From: Candidatus Methylumidiphilus alinenensis
GTDB taxonomy: Bacteria > Pseudomonadota > Gammaproteobacteria > Methylococcales > Methylococcaceae
NCBI GenBank assembly: GCA_003242955.1
Contig: QJPH01000314.1
Location: 1 to 64,000 of the forward strand
DNA length: 64,000 nucleotides
Reading direction: 5' to 3'
Each line of letters starts with the position of its first letter. Positions within the stretch are counted from its first letter, which is position 1. Position numbers and translations under genes: made by a program. The notes beneath the pieces were generated by a model. That model was not told the origin of the DNA, ran no database searches, and was given only the letters and a program-made list of their open reading frames with translations. This document shows positions 1-9,096 of this stretch, piece after piece.

Positions 1-15
1 TCAGGGGGATTTCTT

Positions 16-834
16 ATGGATTTACGCCTTAAACAACTAGGTCTGCGAGATTATCGGGAGGTCTGGGTAGCCATGCGTGAATTCACCGAAACGCGGGGGG
101 CCGAGACCGTCGATGAGCTTTGGTTGGTTGAGCATCCCCCGGTCTACACGCTAGGACGTAATGGCGACCCAGCGCATATTCTATTTTCAGAATCTGAAAA
201 AGCCCCTCCCTCCGTGGGAGACAATGCAATTGAATTAGGGCGTCATTCCGGCAGGGATCGCCGGAATCCAGATTCCATGGATGGCTCGGACCTACAACAT
301 CCCTGTAGCCTAGATTCCGGCGATCCCTGCCGGAATGACGAGCAACAACCTGTGTCAACAGCATCGAAGGTAGGATGCGTAGGTAAAATTCCCATAGTGG
401 AATCCGACCGAGGTGGACAAGTGACCTACCACGGCCCTGGGCAACTCATCGCCTACACCCTTTTCGACCTTAACCGGCTTGGCATCGGCATCCGCAGTTT
501 GGTGTCCGGCTTGGAAAACGCCGTCATCAACACGCTCTCCCAATATGGCATCAAGGCCGAAGCCCGCCGCGATGCGCCAGGGGTTTATGTGGATGGCAAA
601 AAAATAGCATCACTTGGACTACGCATCCGCAAGGGATGCAGCTACCACGGCCTGAGTTTGAATGTGAACATGGATTTAACCCCTTTTTCCGCCATCAACC
701 CTTGCGGATATCCGGGGTTGGAGATTACCCAATTGGTGGACTTGGGCGTTCCGGTCAAAACCTATGAAGTCGCCGTGCCGTTGGTGGGGGCGATTATGCG
801 GGAGTTTGGGTATGATGGGTTTGCGGTGGGTTGA
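16..834 (+). CDS. lipB: Octanoyltransferase LipB with in-frame repeat-encoded insertion
   Basis: LipB moves octanoyl groups from acyl carrier protein onto lipoyl domains, the first step of protein lipoylation, in the cytoplasm. Family motifs are clear: [12 protein letters not shown] (residues 132-143), [11 protein letters not shown] (catalytic Lys at about 196) and NPCGYPG (catalytic Cys230). At 272 aa it is about 60 residues longer than usual. The extra segment, roughly residues 59-123, lies between HILFS and the [10 protein letters not shown] strand and is encoded by a 100-bp palindrome plus flanking bases, without breaking the frame. The ATG follows a GGGGGA ribosome-binding site. The rest of the protein is intact, so it is probably functional if the extra loop is tolerated. 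No partner gene such as lipA is seen. Confidence 0.95.
   Translation: MDLRLKQLGLRDYREVWVAMREFTETRGAETVDELWLVEHPPVYTLGRNGDPAHILFSESEKAPPSVGDNAIELGRHSGRDRRNPDSMDGSDLQHPCSLDSGDPCRNDEQQPVSTASKVGCVGKIPIVESDRGGQVTYHGPGQLIAYTLFDLNRLGIGIRSLVSGLENAVINTLSQYGIKAEARRDAPGVYVDGKKIASLGLRIRKGCSYHGLSLNVNMDLTPFSAINPCGYPGLEITQLVDLGVPVKTYEVAVPLVGAIMREFGYDGFAVG
241..340. repeat. 100-bp palindromic repeat inside lipB
   Basis: Two perfect 28-bp inverted arms (241-268 and 313-340) of the CGTCATTCCGGCAGGGAT type enclose a 44-bp centre containing CCATGGATGG. The same arm sequence recurs in intergenic DNA at 11520, 11690, 30795 and 48180. Here it is read in frame as part of LipB (residues about 76-109). Confidence 0.95.
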
Positions 835-954
835 TATTGTGAACCGCGGTAGTCAATCAACATTAAACTCCCTGTAGGATGTGCAAGGTTGGTAGGGTAC
901 TTATCGTGCATCATCATTCGGAGAATTGCAACACACTACATATTGAGGTGAGTT

Positions 955-1347
955 ATGGGCGCAACCCATGTGACGGTGACAATAAGAAACCCGGCAAGCC
1001 CAGAAAAATCATGGGAGGGGCTGTTTCTCGTCGATACGGGTGCGACGGATTCTCTCGTTGCAAGGGATTGCCTTGAGTCTATCGGGCTAAAGCCCAAGGC
1101 ACAGCGTATTTACGAACTTGCCGACGGTAGCGAAATCAAGATGGACATCACAACGGGCGACATTGAGTTTATGGGAGAGATTGTAGGGGGAACAATTATA
1201 ATTGGAGAACCTGGAACGGTACCGATCTTGGGAGTCACTGCCTTGGAATCCGTTGGTATTGATGTTGATCCACGCAATCAAACATTAAAACGTCTGCCTG
1301 CGACCCGGCTAAAGAAACTCAAGCCAAAAACGGGTATGACCGTATGA
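955..1347 (+). CDS. Retropepsin-like aspartic protease (clan AA)
   Basis: A 130-aa protein with one retropepsin-type domain. The catalytic motif LVDTGAT lies at residues 25-31 (Asp27), followed by a flap-like region ELADGSEI and a second hydrophobic motif VPILGVTALESVGI typical of single-domain bacterial aspartic proteases that act as dimers. There is no signal peptide or membrane segment, so it is probably cytoplasmic. The ATG follows GAGGTGAGTT. It stands alone between lipB and an unknown gene. Substrate unknown. Proteolytic activity is inferred from the fold only. Confidence 0.8.
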   Translation: MGATHVTVTIRNPASPEKSWEGLFLVDTGATDSLVARDCLESIGLKPKAQRIYELADGSEIKMDITTGDIEFMGEIVGGTIIIGEPGTVPILGVTALESVGIDVDPRNQTLKRLPATRLKKLKPKTGMTV

Positions 1348-1364
1348 TGGACACAGGGCGTAAG

Positions 1365-1395
1365 GGCGCAATAGCGGCTTGCCGCTTATTGCGCC
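1365..1395. terminator. Strong hairpin downstream of the protease gene
   Basis: GGCGCAATAGCGGC and GCCGCTTATTGCGCC pair almost perfectly across a two-base centre, 17 bp after the protease stop. There is no clear U-run, so this may be a REP-type repeat acting as a terminator. Confidence 0.45.
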
Positions 1396-1485
1396 GTATG
1401 TGGATGGTATGAACATCCGGCTCATACACGGTGTTCCGCTAATGCGTCCGGCCCTTTCAATCAATGGAGTCTGACCTATTTGATT

Positions 1486-1989
1486 TTACAAATTGAATTT
1501 TTTCAATTCAACAAAGCCCGCTTCGATCAAATCTTTTATTAATTTTTCTGCCAACTTGGGAAGCGGTGTTTGTTGGTTTAGTGTAGGTTGCGTTTCAAAA
1601 GGAGGGACATACGCCTGTTGGACAAAAGGATCAAAAATTGTTGGGTTAGCCTTTCTCTCATACGCTGTTAATATACGTATTGGGAGGAACATTTTTTTAG
1701 AACTCTCCTTTGAATACTGATAAGCTTCCATATCTTGAGTCAACCCTTGAAAAGCAGACCCTGAGAAGTTTAAATTTACTGTATAAGGCGAATTACTTTT
1801 AGGGTCACAAAAAAGTTGAAACATTTTCAAGGCTTTCTTTTTGTTAGGGTTACATCTGTATAATTTAACAAGATAATGTACAAAAAAATCAGTATAACAC
1901 ATATATTTAACAAGCCAAATAGCAACCTCAATATCACCAAGTTCATCTTTGGGTTTTTTTTTGAAATCTTTATATTCTTCAATTTTCAT
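1486..1989 (-). CDS. Hypothetical protein, AT-rich gene
   Basis: A 167-aa protein I do not recognise. It starts MKIEEYKDFKKKPKDELGD and is lysine-rich, with an aromatic middle (WLVKYMCYTDFFVHYLVKLY) and a C-terminal helix-like stretch (LAEKLIKDLIEAGFVELKK). No signal peptide. The start follows AGGGAGTAAGTCG, a good ribosome-binding site. Base composition is much richer in A+T than the neighbours, which suggests recent acquisition. No partner gene is visible. Confidence 0.55.
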   Translation of the reverse strand: MKIEEYKDFKKKPKDELGDIEVAIWLVKYMCYTDFFVHYLVKLYRCNPNKKKALKMFQLFCDPKSNSPYTVNLNFSGSAFQGLTQDMEAYQYSKESSKKMFLPIRILTAYERKANPTIFDPFVQQAYVPPFETQPTLNQQTPLPKLAEKLIKDLIEAGFVELKKFNL

Positions 1990-2229
1990 CGACTTACTCC
2001 CTATATAATTGCGGTATATGCCTATCGAACGACGACAGGCAAAGCCCTAAGCTTGAAAAACTTCAAACATCGCCAACTGGCGTACAGGCCTTGAAACGCA
2101 AGGCGTAGGCTAAAATATGAATTCCCGCAAAAAGGATACCCCAAATTCCTTGATTGTCAATGCGTGTAATGCGAAAAATGAACTCTCAGATAAAAATATT
2201 ATGGATAGCCGTACAGTATAAAGTTTTAG

Positions 2230-2796
2230 CTATAACCACTTGATCTCTATGGGTTCGGCTTTGCCCTGTCTGACCGGGTGCAGTTTAACGAACATGTCGA
2301 AAGCGAACCATAGAAACAGCCAGCCAGGCACTGCCTCGATCATCAGTCCGCGTCGGGCGATGGACCATGCGCCGGCACCGACGAAGGTCAGCGGAAGTAC
2401 CAGCTTTAGGTCAATGGGTAGGCCGGTCGCCGATTGGATGCGCCGGTTTAAATCCTCGATGGCAAATATAAAACTTGGGGATAGTTCTCCGTGGTCTGGA
2501 ACCACTCCCTCTAATTTAGGTGCTAGTCCAATCGACTCCACTAACACATCGACATCTTCCAGCAGCCCCATGATGCCTTTCGGGGTGTAGCGGCCCCGGT
2601 CGAATTGCATGGTCAGACTGCCGTTGGCCGGGTTGACCTTGACTTCTTGCACGCCCTCCTGTGCTTGCAGGTCGGTTTGTATGACTTGCAAGGTTGCCTC
2701 ATCCCTGTGTTGCGGATGCATTTTGATGCGCAAGCGACCCGGTGTCAGGCTGGCGACATGGGCGCGATGCTGCGGTTTTGGTTTGTTTTGGTTCAT
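2230..2796 (-). CDS. HMA2-type heavy-metal-associated domain protein
   Basis: About 188 aa from the internal ATG at 2796 (MNQNKPKPQHRAHVASLTPG), preferred because it lies beyond the stop of the upstream gene. The N-terminal half (to about residue 85) has the ferredoxin-like HMA2 pattern: SLTPGRLRIKM, VKVNPANGSLTMQFD and GIMGLLEDV. The CxxC metal motif of classical HMA domains is absent. The C-terminal half has one or two membrane helices (LVLPLTFVGAGAWSIARRG, VPGWLFLWFAFDMFV), so it is probably an inner-membrane protein. It follows a radical SAM gene on the same strand, with a hairpin between them. Function unknown. Confidence 0.65.
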   Translation of the reverse strand: MNQNKPKPQHRAHVASLTPGRLRIKMHPQHRDEATLQVIQTDLQAQEGVQEVKVNPANGSLTMQFDRGRYTPKGIMGLLEDVDVLVESIGLAPKLEGVVPDHGELSPSFIFAIEDLNRRIQSATGLPIDLKLVLPLTFVGAGAWSIARRGLMIEAVPGWLFLWFAFDMFVKLHPVRQGKAEPIEIKWL

Positions 2797-2844
2797 GGTG
2801 TCAACCCTGCTTGGAACGATTTGGCTTGGAACATACAGTTTATC

Positions 2845-2880
2845 TGAAAAGGGATGACATCGCTCAGGCGGTGTCATCCC
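2845..2880 (-). terminator. Hairpin after the radical SAM gene
   Basis: GGGATGACATCGC (2851-2863) pairs with GCGGTGTCATCCC (2868-2880). Read on the minus strand it is followed by UUUUCA, like a rho-independent terminator. It touches the radical SAM stop codon and precedes the HMA2 gene, so it may reduce read-through. Confidence 0.6.
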
Positions 2881-3725
2881 TAAATGCTCAATCGCGCATC
2901 CATCCCTGTCTTGCGAATTTCCGCCGCGAAGGCTTCCATCCATTCGCTGGGCAGGGCGGCAAGCCTTGGGGCTTCGGTTTGCATTGAAGGGCGGGCAAGC
3001 CCATAAAGCAGAACGCCCGATAAAGGGATGTCTTGGTTTTGGAAAGCCACCAATAAATCCAGATAGGCCTTACGCTCCTCCAATGAGGGCGGGTGTCCGT
3101 CAACGGCAAACAAGCAAGTTTGCAGCCAAGTTGGGCATAGGTGCGCAACAGATTCAAGATTACACCGCACAGTTTCTAGCGCATGGTGTACGCCATTGAT
3201 GCGCTGGATGCCGGCTTCCGTGGCACTATCTAGCTTGAACCAGACCTCCCCGCCCAATTCGCCCCAATGCGCCAGCCCTTTTTGGACGGGTTCCCTACGG
3301 ACCAAGCTGCCATTGGTGATAAGCACCAGCTTAATCTTGCCGAGTAAATCGTAGTCGCCAGCCGCCGCACCTATCAATCCAACAACCTGGTCGAATTCCG
3401 CCGAACTAGTGGGTTCGCCATTGCCGGAAATGGCAATGTCGCGGATGGTTTGCTGTTCCGGGGCGATGTCAAAACGCCGGAAAAAATCGCCATGTATCAC
3501 ATCGTCCAGAAAATCGCGTAGTTCGGTTTCCAGCAGACCCAGATCACAAGTCGGGGCACTGCCACGCGTCAGGCCCGGCACCTGGCAATACATACAATGC
3601 CAGTTGCAGGCATTGTTAGGGTTGAGGTTGACGCCAATGGACAGCCCCTTGCTGCGACGGGAAATGACAGGATATATGTAGGTCAGGCCGACACTGTCAC
3701 GGCTGTGGTTGGTGGTTGTGAGCAT
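2880..3725 (-). CDS. Radical SAM protein
   Basis: A 281-aa cytoplasmic iron-sulfur enzyme. The cluster motif is C40-N-W-H-C44-M-Y-C47 (CX3CX2C), followed by the glycine-rich ISGNGEPTSSAEF motif that binds S-adenosylmethionine and by LVLITNGSLV. This resembles the wyosine-type / MoaA-like branch of short radical SAM proteins without a C-terminal SPASM domain (no later cysteine cluster). The start is the ATG at 3725. It lies upstream of the HMA2 gene and downstream of a strong terminator after the ZIP gene. The substrate cannot be predicted. Confidence 0.8.
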   Translation of the reverse strand: MLTTTNHSRDSVGLTYIYPVISRRSKGLSIGVNLNPNNACNWHCMYCQVPGLTRGSAPTCDLGLLETELRDFLDDVIHGDFFRRFDIAPEQQTIRDIAISGNGEPTSSAEFDQVVGLIGAAAGDYDLLGKIKLVLITNGSLVRREPVQKGLAHWGELGGEVWFKLDSATEAGIQRINGVHHALETVRCNLESVAHLCPTWLQTCLFAVDGHPPSLEERKAYLDLLVAFQNQDIPLSGVLLYGLARPSMQTEAPRLAALPSEWMEAFAAEIRKTGMDARLSI

Positions 3726-3763
3726 GGAAGGGTTGGATGATTTTTTCAGTCACTATTACATTA

Positions 3764-3796
3764 AGACCGACTCGGTTTTTAAAACCGAGTCGGTCT
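3764..3796. terminator. Perfect 16-bp inverted-repeat terminator
   Basis: AGACCGACTCGGTTTT and its exact complement are separated by one T. The arms are rich in A/T at the loop side and U-rich sequence (TATTTTATT) follows on the plus strand. It lies between the radical SAM start and the ZIP stop and probably ends the ffh-ZIP transcript. Confidence 0.7.
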
Positions 3797-3812
3797 ATTT
3801 TATTCAGGGTCA

Positions 3813-4604
3813 CTAAAAGCCAAGGCTATCCGCGTAGCGATGCACCCCCTCTATCAACAAGACCCCGGCAAGGATGAGCACCATTTGTTGCACCACCGCC
3901 TCAGTGTGGGTTTTTTTGTGCAGAGTGGGGATAAGATCGGCAACGGCGATATAGATAAAGCTGGACGCCGCCAAGGCGAGGAAATAGGGGAGCGATTCAT
4001 GCACATGCCCCAGGCTAAAATAGGCCAGCACACCACCCGCCACGGTACCTAGGCTGGACAGTAGATTGTAGAATAAAGCCCTTGCCTTCGAATATCCGCT
4101 TTGCAGCAGGATGGCAAAATCTCCCACTTCCTGTGGAATCTCATGGGCGGCGACGGCTAGGCTGGTGACTATGCCCAAATGCAAGTCGGTCAGGAAGGCA
4201 GCCGCAATCAAGACCCCATCGACGAAATTGTGGATGCCGTCGCCCATGACTATCAGTGTACCAGCCGGCTGGTGGTAATGTTCTTCGCCATCGTTGTGGG
4301 CTTCGCAATCGTGGGTATGGCAGTGCCGCCACAACAGCAGCTTTTCCAGCAGAAAAAAAACTAGAATGCCGATAAGGACGGTGGCAAAGAGGCTCTGTAC
4401 ATGATCAACCCCGGCGTTTTCCACTGCATGGGGCAACAAGTCCAAAAACGCAACGCTGAGCAGCGCACCCAGCGCAAAGCTGACCCCGTGCGGCAGAACG
4501 CTTGAATAGTGCCTATCAGGGACCAGTAAGAACAAAGACGCGGCCATAACGCTTAACACGCCGCCAATGAGGGTGAACAGGATGATCCAGATGAGTAAAT
4601 GCAT
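3813..4604 (-). CDS. ZIP family divalent metal transporter
   Basis: A 263-aa inner-membrane transporter with about eight predicted helices that would import zinc or other divalent metals. The ZIP signature residues are visible: HNFVDG (125-130) in helix 4 and HEIPQE (154-159) in helix 5, which form the binuclear metal site. A histidine-rich cytoplasmic loop (residues 94-111, HCHTHD...HYH) is typical of the family. It begins 18 bp after ffh on the same strand and is probably co-transcribed with it, ending at the 16-bp hairpin. Metal specificity cannot be read from the sequence. Confidence 0.9.
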   Translation of the reverse strand: MHLLIWIILFTLIGGVLSVMAASLFLLVPDRHYSSVLPHGVSFALGALLSVAFLDLLPHAVENAGVDHVQSLFATVLIGILVFFLLEKLLLWRHCHTHDCEAHNDGEEHYHQPAGTLIVMGDGIHNFVDGVLIAAAFLTDLHLGIVTSLAVAAHEIPQEVGDFAILLQSGYSKARALFYNLLSSLGTVAGGVLAYFSLGHVHESLPYFLALAASSFIYIAVADLIPTLHKKTHTEAVVQQMVLILAGVLLIEGVHRYADSLGF

Positions 4605-4622
4605 GTTACAGCTTTACTAAAC

Positions 4623-5987
4623 TCAAAACGTCGGTGCCCGCTTGCCCATCATGGCTTTCGCGCCGCGCATCATCGAGGAAATATCGCCACCTTTCTTGAA
4701 CTTCTTCATCATCTTCTGCATCTGCTCGAATTGTTTGAGCATTTTGTTGATCTCAGGCACTTCAGTTCCAGAACCCTTGGCGATGCGGTTCTTGCGCGAG
4801 CCGTTGAGGACATCGGGAGTCAAGCGTTCCTTCTTCGTCATCGAGTCGATCATGGCGAGTTGTTGGAACAATTCCTTCTCGTTGACTTTATCTTTGATAT
4901 GCTGCGGCATGTTGGAGACACCGGGCAGCTTGTCCAGCATGGCCATCACGCCGCCCATGTTTTTCAATTGGGTCAACTGGTCGCGATAGTCTTCCAAATT
5001 GAAATCCTTGCCCTTGTGGATTTTTTTCGCCAGCTTCTCGGCCTTTTCCTTGTCCATTTTGCGCTCCACCTCCTCGATCAAGGTGAGCATGTCACCCATT
5101 CCCAAAATCCTAGAGGCAAGGCGGTCGGGGTGGAACAATTCCAAGGCGGCGGTCTTTTCGCCTATTCCAAGGAATTTAATGGGCTTACCGGTGATATGAC
5201 GGATGGACAATGCCGCCCCGCCTCGGGCATCACCGTCGGTCTTAGTCAAAACAATGCCCGTCAAGGGCAGCGCGTCATGAAAAGCTTTGGCGGTGTTGGC
5301 GGCATCTTGGCCGGTCATGCTATCGACCACAAACAGGGTTTCGATAGGCTTGATGGCGGCATGGACCTCTTTGATTTCTGACATCATTTCCTCGTCGATA
5401 TGCAAACGGCCTGCGGTATCGACGATGACTACATCAAAGTATTTCTTGCGTGCAAAGATAATGGCATTTTTGGCGATGTCCACGGGTTTTTGCGTAATGT
5501 CGCTGGGGAAGAACTCAGCCTTGACCTCGGTGGCAAGGGTTTTTAATTGCTCTATGGCAGCCGGGCGATAGATGTCGGCAGAGACCACCAAAACCGACTT
5601 GCGCTCGTTTTCCTTCAGCCAGCGCGCCAGCTTTGCAACAGTGGTGGTCTTGCCTGCACCTTGCAAGCCGGCCATGAGGATTACCGCCGGTGGCTGGCAA
5701 GCTAGGCTGAGCTTCTCATGGGCTGTACCCATGATGGCCTTCAACTCTTCGTGGACGATTTTTACCAGCGATTGTCCAGGGCTGAGGCTTTTCTCGACCT
5801 CTTGACCGAGCGCCCGTGTTTTCACATGCTCGATGAAGTCTTTCACCACGGGCAATGCCACGTCGGCTTCTAGCAGAGCCGCCCGAACATCGCGCAGGGT
5901 TTCTTGGATGTTGGTTTCGGTCAGGCGACCCTGACCGCGAATTTTTTTGAGCGATTCGTTAAATCGTTGGGTTAGGTTATCGAACAT
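4623..5987 (-). CDS. ffh: Signal recognition particle protein Ffh (SRP54)
   Basis: The GTPase subunit of the bacterial signal recognition particle, which binds 4.5S RNA and signal sequences and delivers ribosomes to FtsY. At 454 aa it has the usual length. The N domain covers about residues 1-90. The G domain has the P-loop GLQGAGKTTT (107-116), DTAGR (about 190) and TKTDGDARGG (about 247). The methionine-rich M domain runs from about residue 300 and ends MKKFKKGG...MMGKRAPTF. It is the first gene of a likely two-gene transcript with the ZIP transporter. Confidence 0.98.
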   Translation of the reverse strand: MFDNLTQRFNESLKKIRGQGRLTETNIQETLRDVRAALLEADVALPVVKDFIEHVKTRALGQEVEKSLSPGQSLVKIVHEELKAIMGTAHEKLSLACQPPAVILMAGLQGAGKTTTVAKLARWLKENERKSVLVVSADIYRPAAIEQLKTLATEVKAEFFPSDITQKPVDIAKNAIIFARKKYFDVVIVDTAGRLHIDEEMMSEIKEVHAAIKPIETLFVVDSMTGQDAANTAKAFHDALPLTGIVLTKTDGDARGGAALSIRHITGKPIKFLGIGEKTAALELFHPDRLASRILGMGDMLTLIEEVERKMDKEKAEKLAKKIHKGKDFNLEDYRDQLTQLKNMGGVMAMLDKLPGVSNMPQHIKDKVNEKELFQQLAMIDSMTKKERLTPDVLNGSRKNRIAKGSGTEVPEINKMLKQFEQMQKMMKKFKKGGDISSMMRGAKAMMGKRAPTF

Positions 5988-6146
5988 GTAAATATTACCT
6001 TTAAGCTTGGCTACGGAGGATTGTCGGTTCCGATTGGCAATGTTTGCCTAGTCTTAGACGTTGGTGCCGATGTGCAATCAGTAATTTTACATCGACAGAC
6101 GGAAGAATTACTCATTTTTCTAAAAATTGGATATGGTTGAGTGTGA

Positions 6147-7100
6147 TTATGGGGTAATGCGCAAGGCCATTTCATCCGCCGCGCTCACGACGGCATCAAT
6201 CATATCCGCGCCCCCCGCAATATGACCCGCGTTGGGCAATATTCTCAGCCTCGAGAACGGCAAATGTTTGTGCAATAGACAAGCGGACTCAACCGGGCAA
6301 ACTAGGTCGCGCCTTCCATGGATCAAAATGACCGGAACATTGGGTATCAATCGGCAATCGAGTAGAATTTGGTTTTCGCTTATAAAATAGCCATGGATGC
6401 CATAATGCACTTCTATCCGCGCTTGCTGGAGCACTAGGGACGAAACGTGGCCTTCGGAGTCTGGGGGGATGAATTCATTCCCTAACGCCACTTGCCCCCC
6501 CCAAATCGACCAAGCCCTCGCAATGCGGCGTTGGGCCAACTCGTCTTCGCCATGCAACAATGTGTGAATTGCTGCAATATAATCGCCGTTTCCTTCACCA
6601 TGAAGGGCTGCGATTAGATCGTTCCAAAGTTCCGGGTAGATACGGTTGGCTCCGTCTTTGATATACCAATCCAAATCCCGTTGCCGTGCCAAGAAGGTGC
6701 CTCGCAATACCAGTCCATTAACCCGGTGAGGGAAAGATTCGGCGTAAAGCAGGGCCAAGGTTGCGCCCCAAGACCCGCCGAACAACAGCCAACTTTTTAT
6801 TCCCAAATGCTTGCGGATCAGCTCCATATCTGCCAACAAATGGGATGTGGTGTTACCCTCCAGCCGACCATGGGGGGTGGATCGTCCCGAGCCACGCTGA
6901 TCGAACAAAATGGCACGGTATTTGTCTGGATCGAAAAAACTACGATGATAGGTTTTGCAACCAGAGCCCGGTCCGCCATGCAGAAAAACCACGGGGATGC
7001 CCTCCGGGTTGCCACATTCCTCGACATATAGACTGTGACCATTGCCCACCTTCAAAATATGCACGGCATAGGGAACAATGGGCGGGTAGAGTTCTTTCAT
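6147..7100 (-). CDS. pip: Prolyl aminopeptidase (S33 family)
   Basis: A 317-aa cytoplasmic alpha/beta hydrolase that removes N-terminal proline from peptides. The oxyanion motif HGGPGSG (41-47), nucleophile elbow GGSWG (Ser110), catalytic Asp265 (HGRRDLVCP) and His293 (NAGH) are all present. DQRGSGRSTPH (67-77) is the family signature. Length matches the family. The start MKELYPPI is standard. It stands alone, with an ordinary spacer to ffh and repeat DNA upstream. Confidence 0.93.
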   Translation of the reverse strand: MKELYPPIVPYAVHILKVGNGHSLYVEECGNPEGIPVVFLHGGPGSGCKTYHRSFFDPDKYRAILFDQRGSGRSTPHGRLEGNTTSHLLADMELIRKHLGIKSWLLFGGSWGATLALLYAESFPHRVNGLVLRGTFLARQRDLDWYIKDGANRIYPELWNDLIAALHGEGNGDYIAAIHTLLHGEDELAQRRIARAWSIWGGQVALGNEFIPPDSEGHVSSLVLQQARIEVHYGIHGYFISENQILLDCRLIPNVPVILIHGRRDLVCPVESACLLHKHLPFSRLRILPNAGHIAGGADMIDAVVSAADEMALRITP

Positions 7101-7514
7101 AGAGCAAATTCCAGGGTAGTACAGGGCCTTCAGGTCGATTCAACACGCTATTATCATGCGGCCCGAAACATCATAAGCGGACAATTTTCCGTCATGGGTA
7201 ATCAAGCGCATAGGTTCGGCAAAAGCCTGACATGGCTTTAAGCAAAGCGAAATCCATCGTCCAAGGTTGGCAAACTGTGGGGTACAAGAGATGCCCTCGT
7301 ATCCACGCACGATAAACTAAGGCAAGACAAGTCGCCTGAATCAATCACTTGCACAACCTACTGATTACCGTCCATGGCCTGGATTTCGGCATCCCTGCCG
7401 AAATGACGGCTTTTCCCGATTTTCCTGACTTGTGTATAAAGGCAAGGGCAGGAGCTTGGGAACGAGCAAGCAAAAAGTGATGCGGGAGGCAAGCCTTGCA
7501 CTCCCGTCTTAATG

Positions 7515-7545
7515 CAAAAAAGGAAGGGGGATTACTCCCCCTTCC
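7515..7545 (-). terminator. Rho-independent terminator of the outer-membrane protein gene
   Basis: GGAAGGGGG and CCCCCTTCC pair around a six-base loop. On the minus strand a run of six T follows. It lies downstream of the gene ending at 7680. Confidence 0.8.
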
Positions 7546-7581
7546 TCTCTGACTAACTGATGTTACGCAACCCTGTAGGCT

Positions 7582-7672
7582 GTAGCCCGGATGGAGCCGC
7601 TTGCGGCGCAATCCGGGTTTGTGACCACCAGGTTCTCCCGGATTACGCCGCAAGCGGCTCCGTCCGGGCTAC
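7582..7672. repeat. 91-bp palindrome (36-bp arms)
   Basis: GTAGCCCGGATGGAGCCGCT... (7582-7617) and its complement (7637-7672) match at 34 of 36 positions. It ends 8 bp from the outer-membrane protein stop codon. Confidence 0.85.
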
Positions 7673-7679
7673 GTCACTA

Positions 7680-8654
7680 TCAGAACTTGAAGCCGAAATA
7701 GCCGCCCGCAGTCAGGCCGTCAGTGCTTACGCCCTTAAGCTGAACAAGGGGGAGGCCATTGAGTCCAACTTGGTTGTGGTAGCTCAAATCGCCGCCAGTG
7801 AAGTTGTAACGGAAATCAACACCTGCGATTAGCGCTTTCCAGATGGCAAACTCGCCACCCACGCCCAACATCAAACCGGGGTTCAACACCGTAACGCCGC
7901 TGGATGGCGGGGAGATGACGTTCACGGACAGACCGAACGGAATGACCCACGGGGTGAAAATCGTACCCGTGTTGAACTTGACCTTCGGCGAAGCTGAAAG
8001 GGTGAATTGGGTCACTTGATTTTGAATGGTCCCCAAAGCCCCAACCTTGCCAACGGCAGTGCTTGCAGCCGCCACCAGAGTGTTCGTAGCGGTGCCGAAG
8101 TTCATGTATTGGAACATCAATTCGGCATCAACCGCGACCAGATCGGTAAAGCCCCACAGGTCGTTGGTCAAACGGTGGTCAAAGCCGGCACCGACATACC
8201 AGCCAGCACCGCCATTGCTTTCATTTTGGATAGGCGCACCCGTCAAAACGGAGTTGCTGACCAGCAATTCATCGTTGCGGTTGTGGGTCATGCCCGCATA
8301 ACCGCCACGGAAGAACACGGTGTTATTATTTTCTTTGGACTGCTTTTCGTGTTCGATCAATTTGGCTTCAACCGCTTGTTCGGCAGTTGCGGTCTGCTGA
8401 GAGGTGGCAACAGCCGTTTTGGCCTCGGAGTGGGTTCTGCCCAGTTCGCCGCGCAACGCTTGAACTTCCGCTTCCAAAGCGCGTAATCTGGCTTCTGAAC
8501 TGGATGTGGATACTACAGAGCTACTAGAACTTGTGGCTACTGATCTATTGGTGTGCTTTTTTGCATTTTTATGGGCAAAAGCCGCCGATGGTGCTACGGC
8601 AAGCGCAGAAGCGACTGCCAAGCTAATTAAAGTCGTTTTAGTGATGGTTTTCAT
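7680..8654 (-). CDS. Outer-membrane beta-barrel protein
   Basis: A 324-aa protein with a classical signal peptide (cleavage expected after AFA, residue 27), a serine-rich stretch (residues 38-52), a short coiled coil (about 52-108: LRALEAEVQALRGELG) and a C-terminal region of alternating hydrophobic strands ending in GGYFGFKF, the terminal Phe typical of Bam-inserted barrels. The barrel part (FFRGGYAGM, WYVGAGFDHRL) resembles OmpA-like or small porin domains. The periplasmic coiled coil ahead of the barrel is like porins that trimerise or bind peptidoglycan. Start ATG follows AAGGTAGGGTAG. Substrate unknown. Confidence 0.75.
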   Translation of the reverse strand: MKTITKTTLISLAVASALAVAPSAAFAHKNAKKHTNRSVATSSSSSVVSTSSSEARLRALEAEVQALRGELGRTHSEAKTAVATSQQTATAEQAVEAKLIEHEKQSKENNNTVFFRGGYAGMTHNRNDELLVSNSVLTGAPIQNESNGGAGWYVGAGFDHRLTNDLWGFTDLVAVDAELMFQYMNFGTATNTLVAAASTAVGKVGALGTIQNQVTQFTLSASPKVKFNTGTIFTPWVIPFGLSVNVISPPSSGVTVLNPGLMLGVGGEFAIWKALIAGVDFRYNFTGGDLSYHNQVGLNGLPLVQLKGVSTDGLTAGGYFGFKF

Positions 8655-9096
8655 ACGATCTACCCTACCTTAAAGCATTTAATTGGAATTTAATCCGTTG
8701 TTTAAAAGCAACAGATAGTTGCTCTGCGTGAAATCGTAACAAAGATTTTTCATTTTTACAACAACTTTGTGGCATTAGTTATACAGCATTGATCGGGTGG
8801 CCTTGGTTTTGGCGCCTATCATTAGCAAGAAAGGGTCGTTGGTCACCGAAACCCCCCAGCCGCCTGAATGACGAAAATTTAGAATCGCTGCGTCAGGGGT
8901 GTTACGATCTCATTCGGTAATGAAATATCTGGGTTTCACTTATTAGATGGTTTGACCCGAAGCGTTGAAGTTCCCTTGCGCTTAGGCAATTCCATAAGCG
9001 TCAAATGGGTACACAAACAAGCCATTGACTAAAAAACAACCTGTAAAACGACAATAGCACCCTAGTAATTTTTATGATGTTGAAAACGCGGTAAAT
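8655..9096. other. Intergenic region without recognisable features
   Basis: Divergent upstream region shared by the outer-membrane protein gene (minus) and the DUF202 gene (plus). It must contain both promoters, but I see no confident -35/-10 pair, no repeat of the families seen elsewhere and no open frame with coding character. Confidence 0.4.

Larger units (their letters stand above)
7101..7679. repeat. Repeat-filled intergenic region
   Basis: No convincing gene. It holds a CGTCATTTCGGCAGGGATGC-type palindrome in reverse orientation (about 7374-7410), the linked GAGCTTGGGAACGAGC module (7453-7473), the terminator of the outer-membrane protein gene (7515-7545) and a large palindrome at 7582-7672. 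All of these types recur elsewhere in the window except the last. Confidence 0.8.

Noticed and set aside
83-364. Minus-strand open frame inside lipB
   Set aside because: It results from the palindromic insertion and opposes a well-conserved gene.
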